The notes below the pieces were generated by a model. It saw only the letters and a program-made list of their open reading frames with translations. It was not told where the DNA came from and made no database searches. The position numbers were made by a program, and so were the translations under genes. A stretch of DNA of 64,000 nucleotides from Deltaproteobacteria bacterium (GTDB lineage: Bacteria; Desulfobacterota; Desulfuromonadia; Desulfuromonadales; Geopsychrobacteraceae): the NCBI GenBank assembly GCA_024280485.1, contig JAJRQB010000030.1, positions 99,463-163,462 on the forward strand. Direction: 5' to 3'. Every line of letters starts with the position of its first letter. Position 1 is the first letter of the stretch. Positions 41,513-51,456 of this stretch are shown one piece after another.

Positions 41513-42370
41513 TTGATGTCTGAATCGGTGCTCTATACCAACGCATGGCGTTTTTTTGTTTGCCTTTTGTTGGTGACGTTTAGCGCTTGCAGCACCCCCG
41601 CCCCCTCATCTATTCCGTTACCCCATCCAGCCCAAACTGTGACGCAAGTCACTCCTGATCTTATTGCCAGTTTGATAGCCGAAGCTCCAACAAGCCAGGC
41701 GGTATCGTCTGGACCTCAGTCCGCACTCGAAAAAATGGGTTTCAGTATTCAGGTGGGTGCTTTTGCACGAGTCGAGAATGCCGCCCGACTTGAACGTTCA
41801 TTTGACGAAAAGGGGCTCGATGCCTATTACTTTCGAGATACTGTGGGACTGTTCAAGGTCCGCTTCGGTAATCATGCAAGCTATGCCTCTGCACGCGCTC
41901 AGGCTGAAAGCTTGCGGCGGCAAGGGATCATCGGGAATTTTTTTGTCGTCATCCCCGAAAGCTATACTGCAGCCGAAATTAGACAGAGTGGGCAGGGAGA
42001 CCTGCGCCAGGAATTGGTAGATGCCGCGCGAAATTTTATCGGTGTGCCTTATCTCTGGGGGGGAGAAACGCGTAAAGGCTTCGACTGTAGTGGCTTGACC
42101 ATGGTCTGCTATCGGATCAATGGGCTCAATCTGCCGCGCAACTCTCGCGCTCAATACGCCAAGGGAAATAGAGTCGGGAAATCTCAATTAAAAAAAGGAG
42201 ACCTTGTCTTCTTTGCCACCCATGGCGGGAAGCGGGTGACCCATGTCGGAATTTATGCTGGTGGTGGGAAATTTATCCATGCACCACGAACAGGTAAGAC
42301 TGTAAGGTTCGCCAGTCTCTCCACTAAGTATTGGTCACAAGCTTATGTGGGTGGCCGTAGTTACATGTGA
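41513..42370 (+). CDS. SPOR + NlpC/P60 lipoprotein endopeptidase
   Basis: 285 aa; [12 protein letters not shown] lipobox; [16 protein letters not shown] (SPOR); [25 protein letters not shown]...[16 protein letters not shown]. Confidence 0.92.
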   Translation: MMSESVLYTNAWRFFVCLLLVTFSACSTPAPSSIPLPHPAQTVTQVTPDLIASLIAEAPTSQAVSSGPQSALEKMGFSIQVGAFARVENAARLERSFDEKGLDAYYFRDTVGLFKVRFGNHASYASARAQAESLRRQGIIGNFFVVIPESYTAAEIRQSGQGDLRQELVDAARNFIGVPYLWGGETRKGFDCSGLTMVCYRINGLNLPRNSRAQYAKGNRVGKSQLKKGDLVFFATHGGKRVTHVGIYAGGGKFIHAPRTGKTVRFASLSTKYWSQAYVGGRSYM

Positions 42371-42455
42371 GTCGTTTTTTTGGCGATATAAGGAGTTTGC
42401 TGGAGGGGTGGGCAAAGTTATTTCAATAATCTATTGACCGAGTTGACAACCAAAC

Positions 42456-42476
42456 ATATCATATGGAGTATGATAT
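42456..42476. promoter_or_regulatory. 8-bp perfect inverted repeat upstream of the sigma-54 activator
   Basis: ATATCATA-tggag-TATGATAT, starting ~34 bp upstream of the gene. Confidence 0.4.
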
Positions 42477-42489
42477 ATATTGATTTAAG

Positions 42490-44214
42490 GTGGACATGCT
42501 GATGGATCTTCACTTTTTAGGTGATAGGAAGCTGTTCGATCAGCTACCCCAGGCTGCACTGCTTTTAAGTCTTCAGGGTCAGGTTCTTGCTGCCAACAGG
42601 CAGGCCTGTCGTTTGCTGAAGGCTGTCGAGAGTGACTTGATAGGTCGCCATGCCGATGATGCGACCGGGTTTTCGGTTCTGGCAGAGAGCTGTCCGCTCG
42701 AAGAGGTCATTCTGCAAGGGAAAGGCTTTCATCGCCTCGAAATTGAAGGTCAGGATGACGGTCTGCCCTTGGTGGTTGAGTTGACACCACTACATGGCGA
42801 TGACGGTCAATGCATGGCCCTTCTGGAATCATTTCGTGAGGCTCCGGTGATCCATGAAATGTCGACCCGTCTTCAGCGAAAACAGGCGAGTTTACAGGCT
42901 GAGATGGAGCGTTCACGGTCTCTGATAGATTCAATCGCTGATGGAATCTATACCGTTGATACTTCGATGCGGATCACGGCCTTCTCCCGCAGTTTGGAGA
43001 GGATGACCGGTTACGCAGAAGAAGAGGTGCTGGGTGCTTGTTGCCGAGATGTTTTGCAGACAAATGTTTGTGATACCGACTGCCCTTTGCGCTGGACTCT
43101 GGAGAACGAAAAGCCGATTCAGAACTGTCGCGTCTCCTTAGCCAGTCGCACCGGAAAGAGTATTCCTGCTTTTATTTCATCGGATCTGTTGCGCGATGCA
43201 GAAGGCCAGATCAGTGGTTGTATCGGGATTGTGCGTGATCGCTCAGAGATTGAAAAGCTCAAACAACGTCTGGGCGACAGCCTCTCTTTTAGTGACTTTG
43301 TTGGCAAGAGCAAGTCGATGATCGAACTATTCGAGCTGGCTGATAATGTCGCTTCGACCGATGCCACAGTGTTGATTCAAGGCGAGAGCGGCACGGGGAA
43401 AGAGATCATGGCACGCGCCATTCATTATCGTTCTGAACGCCGTACGCATCCCTTTATCAGAGTTAATTGCGCAGCATTGACCGACAGCCTGCTTGAAAGT
43501 GAGCTCTTTGGTCATGACCGAGGGGCTTTTACCGGTGCGATAAGAGATAAACCGGGACGGTTTGAGTTGGCTGAAAGCGGCACTCTTTTTCTGGATGAGA
43601 TCGGTGATACTTCGGTTGCATTGCAGGCTAAGCTGTTGCGCGCCCTGCAGGAGCGCGAGTTTGAACGGGTCGGCGGAGTCAAGACAATTAAGGCCGATGT
43701 CCGTGTGATTGCCGCCTCAAATAAAGATCTGCGTCAAGAGGTTGCCTCTGGTCGTTTCCGCGAGGATCTCTATTATCGTCTCTGTGTTGTCCCTCTGCAC
43801 CTTCCGCCGTTGCGTGAACGCAAGGAAGATATCCCTCTGCTGGTCGAGGCTTTTATCGAAAAATTCAATGCGCGCGAGGAGCGGATCGGTGAAGTGTCAA
43901 CCCGGGCGATGGCGTTGATGATGGGTTACGATTGGCCGGGGAATGTCCGTGAACTTGAAAATGCGATAGAGCATGCTTATGTCACCAGCACGACCGGACG
44001 AGTTGAGAGGCGCTTTCTTCCTACAGTGCTGCAGGGCCGAGTTTTGGGGGCTGACAACCAGGTTGATGAGACTGACGAGGAAGGTAACGAATTACTTCAG
44101 GCGTTAGAGCGTTGTCGCTGGCAGAAGAGTGCTGCAGCGCAGGAGTTGGGAATCAGTCGCACCACTCTGTGGCGACGGATGAAGGACTTGGGCTTGATTG
44201 AGCCAAAGAATTGA
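42490..44214 (+). CDS. Sigma-54-dependent transcriptional activator with two PAS domains and Fis-type HTH
   Basis: 574 aa; GESGTGKE, GAFTGA, ...ALERCRWQKSAAAQELGISRTTLWRRMKDLGL. Confidence 0.95.
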   Translation: MDMLMDLHFLGDRKLFDQLPQAALLLSLQGQVLAANRQACRLLKAVESDLIGRHADDATGFSVLAESCPLEEVILQGKGFHRLEIEGQDDGLPLVVELTPLHGDDGQCMALLESFREAPVIHEMSTRLQRKQASLQAEMERSRSLIDSIADGIYTVDTSMRITAFSRSLERMTGYAEEEVLGACCRDVLQTNVCDTDCPLRWTLENEKPIQNCRVSLASRTGKSIPAFISSDLLRDAEGQISGCIGIVRDRSEIEKLKQRLGDSLSFSDFVGKSKSMIELFELADNVASTDATVLIQGESGTGKEIMARAIHYRSERRTHPFIRVNCAALTDSLLESELFGHDRGAFTGAIRDKPGRFELAESGTLFLDEIGDTSVALQAKLLRALQEREFERVGGVKTIKADVRVIAASNKDLRQEVASGRFREDLYYRLCVVPLHLPPLRERKEDIPLLVEAFIEKFNAREERIGEVSTRAMALMMGYDWPGNVRELENAIEHAYVTSTTGRVERRFLPTVLQGRVLGADNQVDETDEEGNELLQALERCRWQKSAAAQELGISRTTLWRRMKDLGLIEPKN

Positions 44215-44259
44215 TCAGAACTTCTCGAGCCTTAAGGGATAGGCTCAAATAAAGGGATT

Positions 44260-44865
44260 ATGAATATGCTTGAGAACCATCAGCGTCAGGATCTTTACCG
44301 TTTTTTTGCTCGAATTTTCAGCTACCCCGATCATTTTCTGATTGAAGATTTGGATGCAGAGGTTGCCACAGTGGTAGGTCTGTTGTCGGCAGAGCCGCCA
44401 ACAGACGATCTCTCGCCTCTGCTTAGTGATCTTCAGGTCGGTTATACAGAGCTTTTTATCAGTAAGCATGGCGGCGTGCCAGCGCCCCCTTATGGTTCTG
44501 TGTATCTTGAAGAGGCGGGACAGTTGATGGGGCAGACCACTCTTTGCGTTCGGCAGGCATACGAAGGAGAAGGGTTGAGTCACGAAGAGGGGGGCGAACC
44601 CCCTGATCTCATCTCTACCGAGTTGGAATTTCTCTATTATCTTGTCGGCAAGGAGATAGCCGCATTGTCTGAAGATGATCTGTCGATGGCCCATACTTGT
44701 CGTCAGAAACAGGTCGACTTTTGTCACACTCTATTGCAGCCCTGGGTCAAACAGTTTTGTCAGCGGGTGCTGCAGGTAGAGGGTTCGGTACCGCTTTATC
44801 GGTGGTCGGCAGGGATGCTGCTGGCGTTCTGCATGCAAGAAGAAGAGTTGTACGGAGTTAGCTAG
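44260..44865 (+). CDS. TorD-family molybdoenzyme chaperone
   Basis: 201 aa; RQDLYRFFARIFSYPD...YTELFISKHGGVPAPPYGSVYLEEAGQLMGQTTLCVRQAYEGEGL. Confidence 0.9.
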   Translation: MNMLENHQRQDLYRFFARIFSYPDHFLIEDLDAEVATVVGLLSAEPPTDDLSPLLSDLQVGYTELFISKHGGVPAPPYGSVYLEEAGQLMGQTTLCVRQAYEGEGLSHEEGGEPPDLISTELEFLYYLVGKEIAALSEDDLSMAHTCRQKQVDFCHTLLQPWVKQFCQRVLQVEGSVPLYRWSAGMLLAFCMQEEELYGVS

Positions 44866-44891
44866 CCACTTATTTGGTTGTTTTGAGCAAG

Positions 44892-44920
44892 AAGGCGTCA
44901 GAGGTTTCTGGCGCCTTTTT
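44892..44920 (+). terminator. Rho-independent terminator
   Basis: aaggcgtcaga-ggtt-tctggcgccttttt after torD-like gene. Confidence 0.75.
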
Positions 44921-44983
44921 GCGTTCATATTTCATTATTTCCGCTCTTGATAAGCCTTTTTTATTGCTGAAGACCTGGCAATT

Positions 44984-45099
44984 GAAACAAAACGTTCCCT
45001 GAGACATTGTGTTTCAAATGGCGTAGATTCTTGTCTACTAACCGCAGGCGCAGGAGATATTGCCTTGCAGCGAATATAATATTAGAAACAGAATGTTTC
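44984..45099. promoter_or_regulatory. Three candidate activator-binding dyads (GAAACA-N3-TGTTTC type)
   Basis: 44984-44998 GAAACA-AAA-CGTTCC; 45001-45015 GAGACA-TTG-TGTTTC; 45085-45099 GAAACA-GAA-TGTTTC. Confidence 0.6.
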
Positions 45100-45126
45100 A
45101 GGGTGCAGGCGCAAGTACATGTTTTT

Positions 45127-45142
45127 TGGGACTTAACCTGCA
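45127..45142 (+). promoter_or_regulatory. Candidate sigma-54 (-24/-12) promoter
   Basis: TGGGACTTAACCTGCA; GG and GC separated by exactly 10 nt; compare TGGCAC-N5-TTGCA. Confidence 0.6.
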
Positions 45143-45368
45143 TAGGCACTACGAACTAGCTCATTTATTCAGATTGGCATATATCTTGATAGTGCTATAT
45201 TGAAAGATATCGATATAGGATAAATTATATTTATTCTTTTGCACAGAACTCAGCTATTTGACTTGATATTTGTTGCTAAAATAAGGAGGCAATGATATTG
45301 GCTTCCGTGAATGTTGATTCGCTCATTTGCGGGACTGACTTTTACTAAAGTTTAAGAAGGAGCAGAAA

Positions 45369-45692
45369 ATGAAATTGATGAAGGTTCTGATCGTATTAAT
45401 GCTTGTGATATTTGCTTCAACTGCAGTGTTGGCTTCCGAAGGTGGCAACTCGCGCAAGGGGAAATATCTCTACAAGAAAAATTGTAAAACCTGCCATGTA
45501 GAAGGCGCTGAAGGCGGCGAATTGACTCCGCTGTCTAAAACCCAAAAGCAGTGGGACCGTTTTTTCGAGAAGAACAAGCATAAGAAAGCTCCTGATGCTT
45601 TCCAGAGATTTTCCGAGAAGGACCTCAAGGACGTCCAGCAGTTTCTGTTTGACCATGCCGTTGACTCTGATCAGCCTGAAACCTGTGGTTGA
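45369..45692 (+). CDS. Monoheme c-type cytochrome
   Basis: 107 aa; signal peptide, GKYLYKKNCKTCHVEGAEGGELTPLSK (CxxCH). Confidence 0.9.
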   Translation: MKLMKVLIVLMLVIFASTAVLASEGGNSRKGKYLYKKNCKTCHVEGAEGGELTPLSKTQKQWDRFFEKNKHKKAPDAFQRFSEKDLKDVQQFLFDHAVDSDQPETCG

Positions 45693-45730
45693 GAAGAGAT
45701 TTTAACTTTTTTTTGAGGAGGTATTAAAAG

Positions 45731-47221
45731 ATGAACAAATTTTTAACCCTATTGATGGTCCTGCTGCTGGCCCCTGCCACGGTCATGGCAGCATCTGTCG
45801 AGGAGCTGCAAGAGCAACTTGACGAACTCAGTTCAAGGCTTGACAAGGCCGAGCGTCACGTTGCGACCGACAAAATCAGCTGGTACGGTGATCTGCGGGT
45901 TAAGGCCGATTCCACCTCGCGTAAAGATGTTCGCTTGTGGATGAATACGAATCCTGGTGGAATGCCTAATTTTGTTCAGGCTAAATATGATGTTGATAAT
46001 GACATCAGCTACACGACCCGTCTGCGTCTGGGGATGAAAGCCAAGGTGGCCAGTAATGTCTCTTTCTCCGGCCGTCTCAATATGTACAAGACCTGGGGAG
46101 ATTCTACCGGGGTTCATTTTATGGATAGCCTCTCCTACACAATGGACGGCACTAATAGCGGGAATCCTACCGGTGACTTTTTGCGTGTAGAGCGGGCCTA
46201 CTTCGATTGGAAGAGTATTGCCGATAGCAATTTCTACCTGTCCATCGGCCGCCGCCCCTCGACCTATGGCCCGCCGCTGCACATTCGTGAAAACGAAAAG
46301 CGTGGTGGCACCCCTTCTGGTCACCTGGTTAACTTCAACTTTGACGGTGCGACCCTCGGTTATAAGTTGGGCGAAGTGACCGGTGTCGAAGGCCAAGTCG
46401 TGCGCTTCTGTTACGGCCAGGGCTATGAGTCAGATGTCAATAATGGCAGCCTGATGACACTGGCATTTCAATCCGCCGTTGAAGACACCCATCTGGGTGG
46501 ATTTAATATTGACATTCTGAACGATGGTGTGACCTTTCTCCAGGCCACCGCTTTCATGGCTAAGGACGTGACCGATGGATTCACCGGCCTTGCGGTACTG
46601 CCCTTTTCCGTTGCCGATTTCAGCCCGGCGACCAACACCTTTGTCTCGCGGATGATGGCAGAGAACAATATCGGTGATATCTTGCTCGCTGGTCTGGGTT
46701 TCTCCCGCGATGAAGAGAATGGCATCAAATGGTTCGGTTCCTTCGGCTACACTCAGACCAAACCGAGTGGCCAGGCGGGGATGTTCGGCGGTCTGTTGTC
46801 AGACACGACCTTCGATCCCGCAACGGGTGCAGTTATTGCCGACCAAGCAGACAAAACCGAACGCGATGGTTACTCAGCCTACGTCGGGGTCCAGGTTCCT
46901 GCTCCCATGGGTAAGTTCGGTGTTGAGTACAACTACGGGTCGCAGTACTGGACTCCTTTCAACCAGGCTGGCGATGATGTTTTGGGGAGCAAGCTTGCGA
47001 CCCGCGGCCATGTCGGTGAGGCCTACTACATTATTGATGTCAACCCCAAGATGTTCATCCGTCTGGCGGGCCTCTACTATGACTATGAGTATAGCGGTAG
47101 CGGCTCTGTCGTAGGCACCCCGCAGAAGATTGAGGAGGTTATGCCGATGACGACCCATGCGTTCTTCCCGGTGGTAGATTCAGCCTATGATATTAATGCG
47201 TCTCTGACGATTAAGTTCTAA
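45731..47221 (+). CDS. DUF3373-type outer-membrane porin
   Basis: 496 aa; signal peptide, coiled coil, WYGDLRVKADST, repeated amphipathic strands, C-terminal aromatic INASLTIKF. Confidence 0.85.
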   Translation: MNKFLTLLMVLLLAPATVMAASVEELQEQLDELSSRLDKAERHVATDKISWYGDLRVKADSTSRKDVRLWMNTNPGGMPNFVQAKYDVDNDISYTTRLRLGMKAKVASNVSFSGRLNMYKTWGDSTGVHFMDSLSYTMDGTNSGNPTGDFLRVERAYFDWKSIADSNFYLSIGRRPSTYGPPLHIRENEKRGGTPSGHLVNFNFDGATLGYKLGEVTGVEGQVVRFCYGQGYESDVNNGSLMTLAFQSAVEDTHLGGFNIDILNDGVTFLQATAFMAKDVTDGFTGLAVLPFSVADFSPATNTFVSRMMAENNIGDILLAGLGFSRDEENGIKWFGSFGYTQTKPSGQAGMFGGLLSDTTFDPATGAVIADQADKTERDGYSAYVGVQVPAPMGKFGVEYNYGSQYWTPFNQAGDDVLGSKLATRGHVGEAYYIIDVNPKMFIRLAGLYYDYEYSGSGSVVGTPQKIEEVMPMTTHAFFPVVDSAYDINASLTIKF

Positions 47222-47233
47222 AAATACAATTTC

Positions 47234-47269
47234 GGGAGGGAGGAGTTTTCTCCTCTCTCCCTTCTTTTT
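47234..47269 (+). terminator. Rho-independent terminator
   Basis: gggagggaggag-tttt-ctcctctctccc followed by ttcttttt. Confidence 0.75.
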
Positions 47270-47364
47270 ACCCTGCAACATTCAAATATCTATATTGTTG
47301 GGTTAATTGTTGAGTCGGTAGGTCTTGTTTAAGATTAAACCGGCAAGTCGAAGAGGAGTCTGAC

Positions 47365-49566
47365 GTGGCACGACTGATCGATAAAAAACTGAGTCGTCGG
47401 CGTTTTCTGGGTACTTCAAGTTGTGCACTGGCTGTCGCTACAGTTGGTTCGCAAACGACAGTACTCAAGGCGCTGGCCAGCTCTGGCAAGGTTACAACAT
47501 CGAAGGGTGCAGGGACGAAGGATGTCTTTACCGCCTGTGGCATGTGTGTCAACAAGTGTGGAGTTATCGCCCGGGTTCGTGACGGACGCATTCACAAGCT
47601 CGATCCGAACCCCGAATTTATCAAGAGTCGCGGCATGCTCTGCGCGCGGGGTAACGCTGGGGTCAAGGTCATTTATGATGCGGATCGTTTGAAGTACCCC
47701 CTGATTCGTGTCGGTAAGCGGGGCGAAGGGAAATGGCGTCGCGCCAGCTGGGATGAAGCTCTCGACCTGGTGGCGAAGAATATGAATGAAATCGCCGAAA
47801 AGTACACTCGGGCCGGGGTGATGTTTGCTTCGACCGAGGGGACCTTCCAGGAACATTTTTTCCTGCAGATGGCAGAGTGTTTTGGTTCACCGAATACAGT
47901 ACGGCACCCAACGCTCTGTCTGTCATCCAACATCCAGGGGTTCGGGGCAACTTACGGCACCAACCCAACACCGGATGTGCTGAATGCTGATTACATCATC
48001 ATGGCCGGAGCCAACCGTAGTGAGGCGTTGATTACTCCCGATTCAATCGATCAACTTAAGGGAGATGGTGGCCGTCGCAAGCTGATATATCTTGATCCTC
48101 GTTTCACCAAGACGGCAGCCAAGGCTGATGAATGGTATCCGATTAAGCCCGGCACTGATCTGGCGTTTATCCTGGCAATGATCAACGTGATTATCAGCGA
48201 AGGACGTTACGCCAAGGAGTTTGTCGAAGAGATGACCGTCGGGTTCGACAAGCTCGTGCCTCATGTTAAACCCTACACCCCGGAGTGGGCCGCCAAAGAG
48301 ACTGAAATCCCGGCTGAAGATATCCGCCGTATCGCTCGTGAGTTTGCCGCGGCAGCTCCCAAAGCCATCTACTACCAGGGTCGTCGGTCCTCATTCTTTA
48401 CCAATGACACCCAGCTGCGCCGCGCGATGGCAATTTTGAACGCGATCATTGGCAACTGGGATACCGAAGGCGGCATGGTGCCGAACAGCAAGATCAAGTT
48501 GGTCAAGCATGACTATCTGGCGCCCTGGTACGATGATGTCCCCGAGCGTATCGACAAGGGCAGTGCCGCATTCTTGTCCGAAAAGGATGGGTCCTGGATA
48601 AACCTGCGCAATCGGGTGCTGGAGGCCAAGCCATACCCGGTAAAAGGGATGATGATCTACAAACAGAATGTGGTGATGTCGGTCCCCAATCGCGCTAAAA
48701 CATTGAAGATGATGGATCAGATGGATTTCATCTGCACCATCGATATCGTCATGAGCGACACCGCCTGGTATTCAGATGTAGTGCTGCCTGAGGCAACATA
48801 TCTTGAGCGTCAGGATCCACTCGAATCACTGTCCGGCATTCTGCCGGTGGTTGCTTTTCGCCAGCCCTGTGTTGAACCGCTGTTCGAAAGCAAGCCAAAC
48901 CTCTGGATCATGCAGAATCTGGCCAAGCGCCTCGGCTCCGAGGTTGCCGAAACATTCGATTTCACCATGGATGAGCATATTCACCATCAGGTGAGTAAGA
49001 ACCCCCAGATTCTGAAGGATCTGAAGAGTAAAGGGGTCCATTACATGAAGGTTTTGCCGACTTACGGCCTGACCAAAGGGAAGCGGCTCAAGACCAAGAC
49101 CGGCAAGATTGAGATCTACTCGGCAAACTATGCCAAGAAAGGTCTCGATCCTCTCCCGACCTATACCAAGCATGAGGACGTCCCGGCAAATAAGTTCCGT
49201 TTGCTGGTCGGACGCAGCGCTATTTTCACGCATGGAACCACGGCGAATAATGCCTATCTGCATGACATCATGCCGGAAAATACCCTTTGGCTGAACACCC
49301 TGTCGGCTAAGAAGATGGGGCTGAGAGACGGGCAGAGGGTCAAAGTCAAGAGCAGGGTCGGAGAAGGGACCCTCAAGCTGGAGGTCACTGAAAAAATTCG
49401 TCCTGACTGCGTATATATGGCGCATGGTTTCGGAGTTATCTCCAAGGGACAGTCGTTGATCTTTGACCGTGGTGCCTGTGATGCTGCCTTGATTGAGGAT
49501 AAAGTCGAGCCAATTTCCGGCAATGCTGCCATGCACCAGACCTTCGTAGAAGTCAGCCCCGCCTAA
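47365..49566 (+). CDS. Molybdopterin oxidoreductase catalytic subunit (PsrA/PhsA-like), Tat signal
   Basis: 733 aa; LSRRRFLGTSS twin-arginine; CGMCVNKCGVIARVRDGRIHKLDPNPEFIKSRGMLCARG 4Fe-4S motif; HPTLCLSSN. Confidence 0.93.
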   Translation: MARLIDKKLSRRRFLGTSSCALAVATVGSQTTVLKALASSGKVTTSKGAGTKDVFTACGMCVNKCGVIARVRDGRIHKLDPNPEFIKSRGMLCARGNAGVKVIYDADRLKYPLIRVGKRGEGKWRRASWDEALDLVAKNMNEIAEKYTRAGVMFASTEGTFQEHFFLQMAECFGSPNTVRHPTLCLSSNIQGFGATYGTNPTPDVLNADYIIMAGANRSEALITPDSIDQLKGDGGRRKLIYLDPRFTKTAAKADEWYPIKPGTDLAFILAMINVIISEGRYAKEFVEEMTVGFDKLVPHVKPYTPEWAAKETEIPAEDIRRIAREFAAAAPKAIYYQGRRSSFFTNDTQLRRAMAILNAIIGNWDTEGGMVPNSKIKLVKHDYLAPWYDDVPERIDKGSAAFLSEKDGSWINLRNRVLEAKPYPVKGMMIYKQNVVMSVPNRAKTLKMMDQMDFICTIDIVMSDTAWYSDVVLPEATYLERQDPLESLSGILPVVAFRQPCVEPLFESKPNLWIMQNLAKRLGSEVAETFDFTMDEHIHHQVSKNPQILKDLKSKGVHYMKVLPTYGLTKGKRLKTKTGKIEIYSANYAKKGLDPLPTYTKHEDVPANKFRLLVGRSAIFTHGTTANNAYLHDIMPENTLWLNTLSAKKMGLRDGQRVKVKSRVGEGTLKLEVTEKIRPDCVYMAHGFGVISKGQSLIFDRGACDAALIEDKVEPISGNAAMHQTFVEVSPA

Positions 49567-49594
49567 AGGGGTAGAATGTTAAGGAGTGGAAAAG

Positions 49595-50149
49595 ATGAAA
49601 AATAAACGCTTCGCCATTGTCCTCGACACCCGGCGGTGCATCGACTGCAAGGCCTGTACTGTGGCCTGCAAGGCAGAAAACGATGTTCCTTTAGGGTCTG
49701 AGAACTATCGCAATTGGGTGGGTGAGGAAAAGCTCCGTGGTCAATATCCAAACCTTGGACAGAGTTTTACCCCCTGCCAGTGTCAGCACTGTGGCAATCC
49801 GCCCTGTGCTCACGTTTGCCCGACCAAGGCCACCGAGGTCAACCAGGACGGGATTGTGCACGTTGTGGCTGATAAGTGTATCGGTTGCAAGTACTGCATG
49901 ACTGCCTGTCCCTACAATGCTCGTTACTACAACGAAGAGATTGAGGCGGTCGACAAGTGCACCTTCTGCACTCATCGAGTCTACGCCGGGCGTGAACCGG
50001 CATGTGTTGAAACCTGTCCGACCAAGGTCCGGGTTTTTGGTGATCTTAACGATCCGAGCAGCGAAGTTTCCAAGCTTCTGACTAAGTACCCATCGCGGGT
50101 GCTTAAGGAATCTCAGGGAACCAAGCCGTATCTGATCTACATTATTTAG
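49595..50149 (+). CDS. 4Fe-4S ferredoxin subunit (PsrB/NrfC-like)
   Basis: CIDCKACTVACKAEN, CQCQHCGNPPCAHVCPTKA, CIGCKYCMTACPYNAR, CTFCTHRVYAGREPACVETCPTK. Confidence 0.95.
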   Translation: MKNKRFAIVLDTRRCIDCKACTVACKAENDVPLGSENYRNWVGEEKLRGQYPNLGQSFTPCQCQHCGNPPCAHVCPTKATEVNQDGIVHVVADKCIGCKYCMTACPYNARYYNEEIEAVDKCTFCTHRVYAGREPACVETCPTKVRVFGDLNDPSSEVSKLLTKYPSRVLKESQGTKPYLIYII

Positions 50150-50159
50150 GAGACGGTCC

Positions 50160-51305
50160 ATGACTCTGTTAAAACATCGTCCAAGCTTCAAGCTCTGGGT
50201 AGGGGTGCTCGCCATCGGCGTGGTCGTCGGTATTGTTGGCACCGGCAATGTACTGCTCAATGGACACTCCGCAGTCTACAACGTCACGCGTGAAATCCCC
50301 TGGGGCATCCTGATTGCGACCTACGTCTTTCTGGTGGTTTCAAGCACCGGTCTCTGCCTGGTTTCGAGTCTCGGTCACGTTTTCGGGATTGAGAAATTCG
50401 ATTTTATCGGCAAGCGTGCGATCATCCTGGCGATACTGACCCTGCTCTGTGGCTTCGGTGCCATCGGCATGGAGTTGACCCACCCGATCCGCATGGGGCT
50501 CTACACGATCATTAGCCCTAATTTCTCCTCGCCGATCTGGTGGATGGGCACCCTCTATGGCCTCTACCTGGTGCTGCTCTGTGCTGAGCTCTTTTTCCTG
50601 ATGAAGGGAATGCACAAGGGTGCCTTCGCCATGGGAATGATCGGTTTTATCGCCGCGATCACCGCTCACTCAAATCTGGGCGCGGTCTTCGGTCTGCTTG
50701 AGGCCCGCCCCTACTGGCATGGCTCGTTCCTGCCGATCTATTTCATCGTCTCGGCACTGGTTTCAGGAGGCGCGATCGTCAGTATGATCGTTTACTTCAA
50801 CCACAAGACGACTGGGGAGCCGATGCCGCAGAAGTACGAGGATTTCATGGGCACCCTCGGCAAGCTGCAGGCACTCTTTCTGCTGATTCTGGTCTTCTTT
50901 GTGGTATGGAAGATTATTCCCGGACTCTATGGCCATCCGCCCGAGAAATATGAAGCGACAGTCGCAGTTCTGAGCGGACCCCTGGCATTCAATTTCTGGT
51001 TCTTTGAGGTGCTGCTCGGCCTTGCCATTCCGGTCATCCTGCTGCTGAACAAGAAGACCCGCACTCCCTATGGGGTCATGATGGCCGGGCTCTCGTCAAC
51101 TGTCGGTATCTTCTTCATGCGTTACGATCTGGTTATCGCAGGACAATTGGTCAGCATGCGCGAAGGAACTGCCGACCTGGTGGGTGGCCTTTTACAGTAC
51201 AGCCCCTCAGTGACCGAAATTGCAATTGTCATCGGAGCCATCAGTACCTGTCTGCTGCTGTACACTATTGCCGAACGGTTACTGCCGCTTGAAAGCGATC
51301 ATTAA
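50160..51305 (+). CDS. NrfD/PsrC-family membrane subunit
   Basis: 381 aa; multi-TM; VTREIPWGILIATYVFLVVSSTGLCLVSSLGHVFG. Confidence 0.93.
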   Translation: MTLLKHRPSFKLWVGVLAIGVVVGIVGTGNVLLNGHSAVYNVTREIPWGILIATYVFLVVSSTGLCLVSSLGHVFGIEKFDFIGKRAIILAILTLLCGFGAIGMELTHPIRMGLYTIISPNFSSPIWWMGTLYGLYLVLLCAELFFLMKGMHKGAFAMGMIGFIAAITAHSNLGAVFGLLEARPYWHGSFLPIYFIVSALVSGGAIVSMIVYFNHKTTGEPMPQKYEDFMGTLGKLQALFLLILVFFVVWKIIPGLYGHPPEKYEATVAVLSGPLAFNFWFFEVLLGLAIPVILLLNKKTRTPYGVMMAGLSSTVGIFFMRYDLVIAGQLVSMREGTADLVGGLLQYSPSVTEIAIVIGAISTCLLLYTIAERLLPLESDH

Positions 51306-51352
51306 ATTACCATCGAACAGGTTACCGTAATTGAACCTGTTTTTACCTCCTT

Positions 51353-51378
51353 GACCGGCCTTCGGGCCGGTCTTTTTT
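51353..51378 (+). terminator. Rho-independent terminator
   Basis: gaccggcc-ttcg-ggccggtctttttt. Confidence 0.9.
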
Positions 51379-51456
51379 AGTGGCAATCGTTTCTAAAAGA
51401 GACGATTGCCTGCTAGGCATAGATAGCTTATGCTTGTAACAAGGGAGAACATAACT

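Noticed and set aside
45833-46396. 187-aa minus-strand ORF
   Set aside because: Antisense to the DUF3373-like porin.
48826-49536. 236-aa minus-strand ORF
   Set aside because: Antisense to the molybdopterin oxidoreductase.
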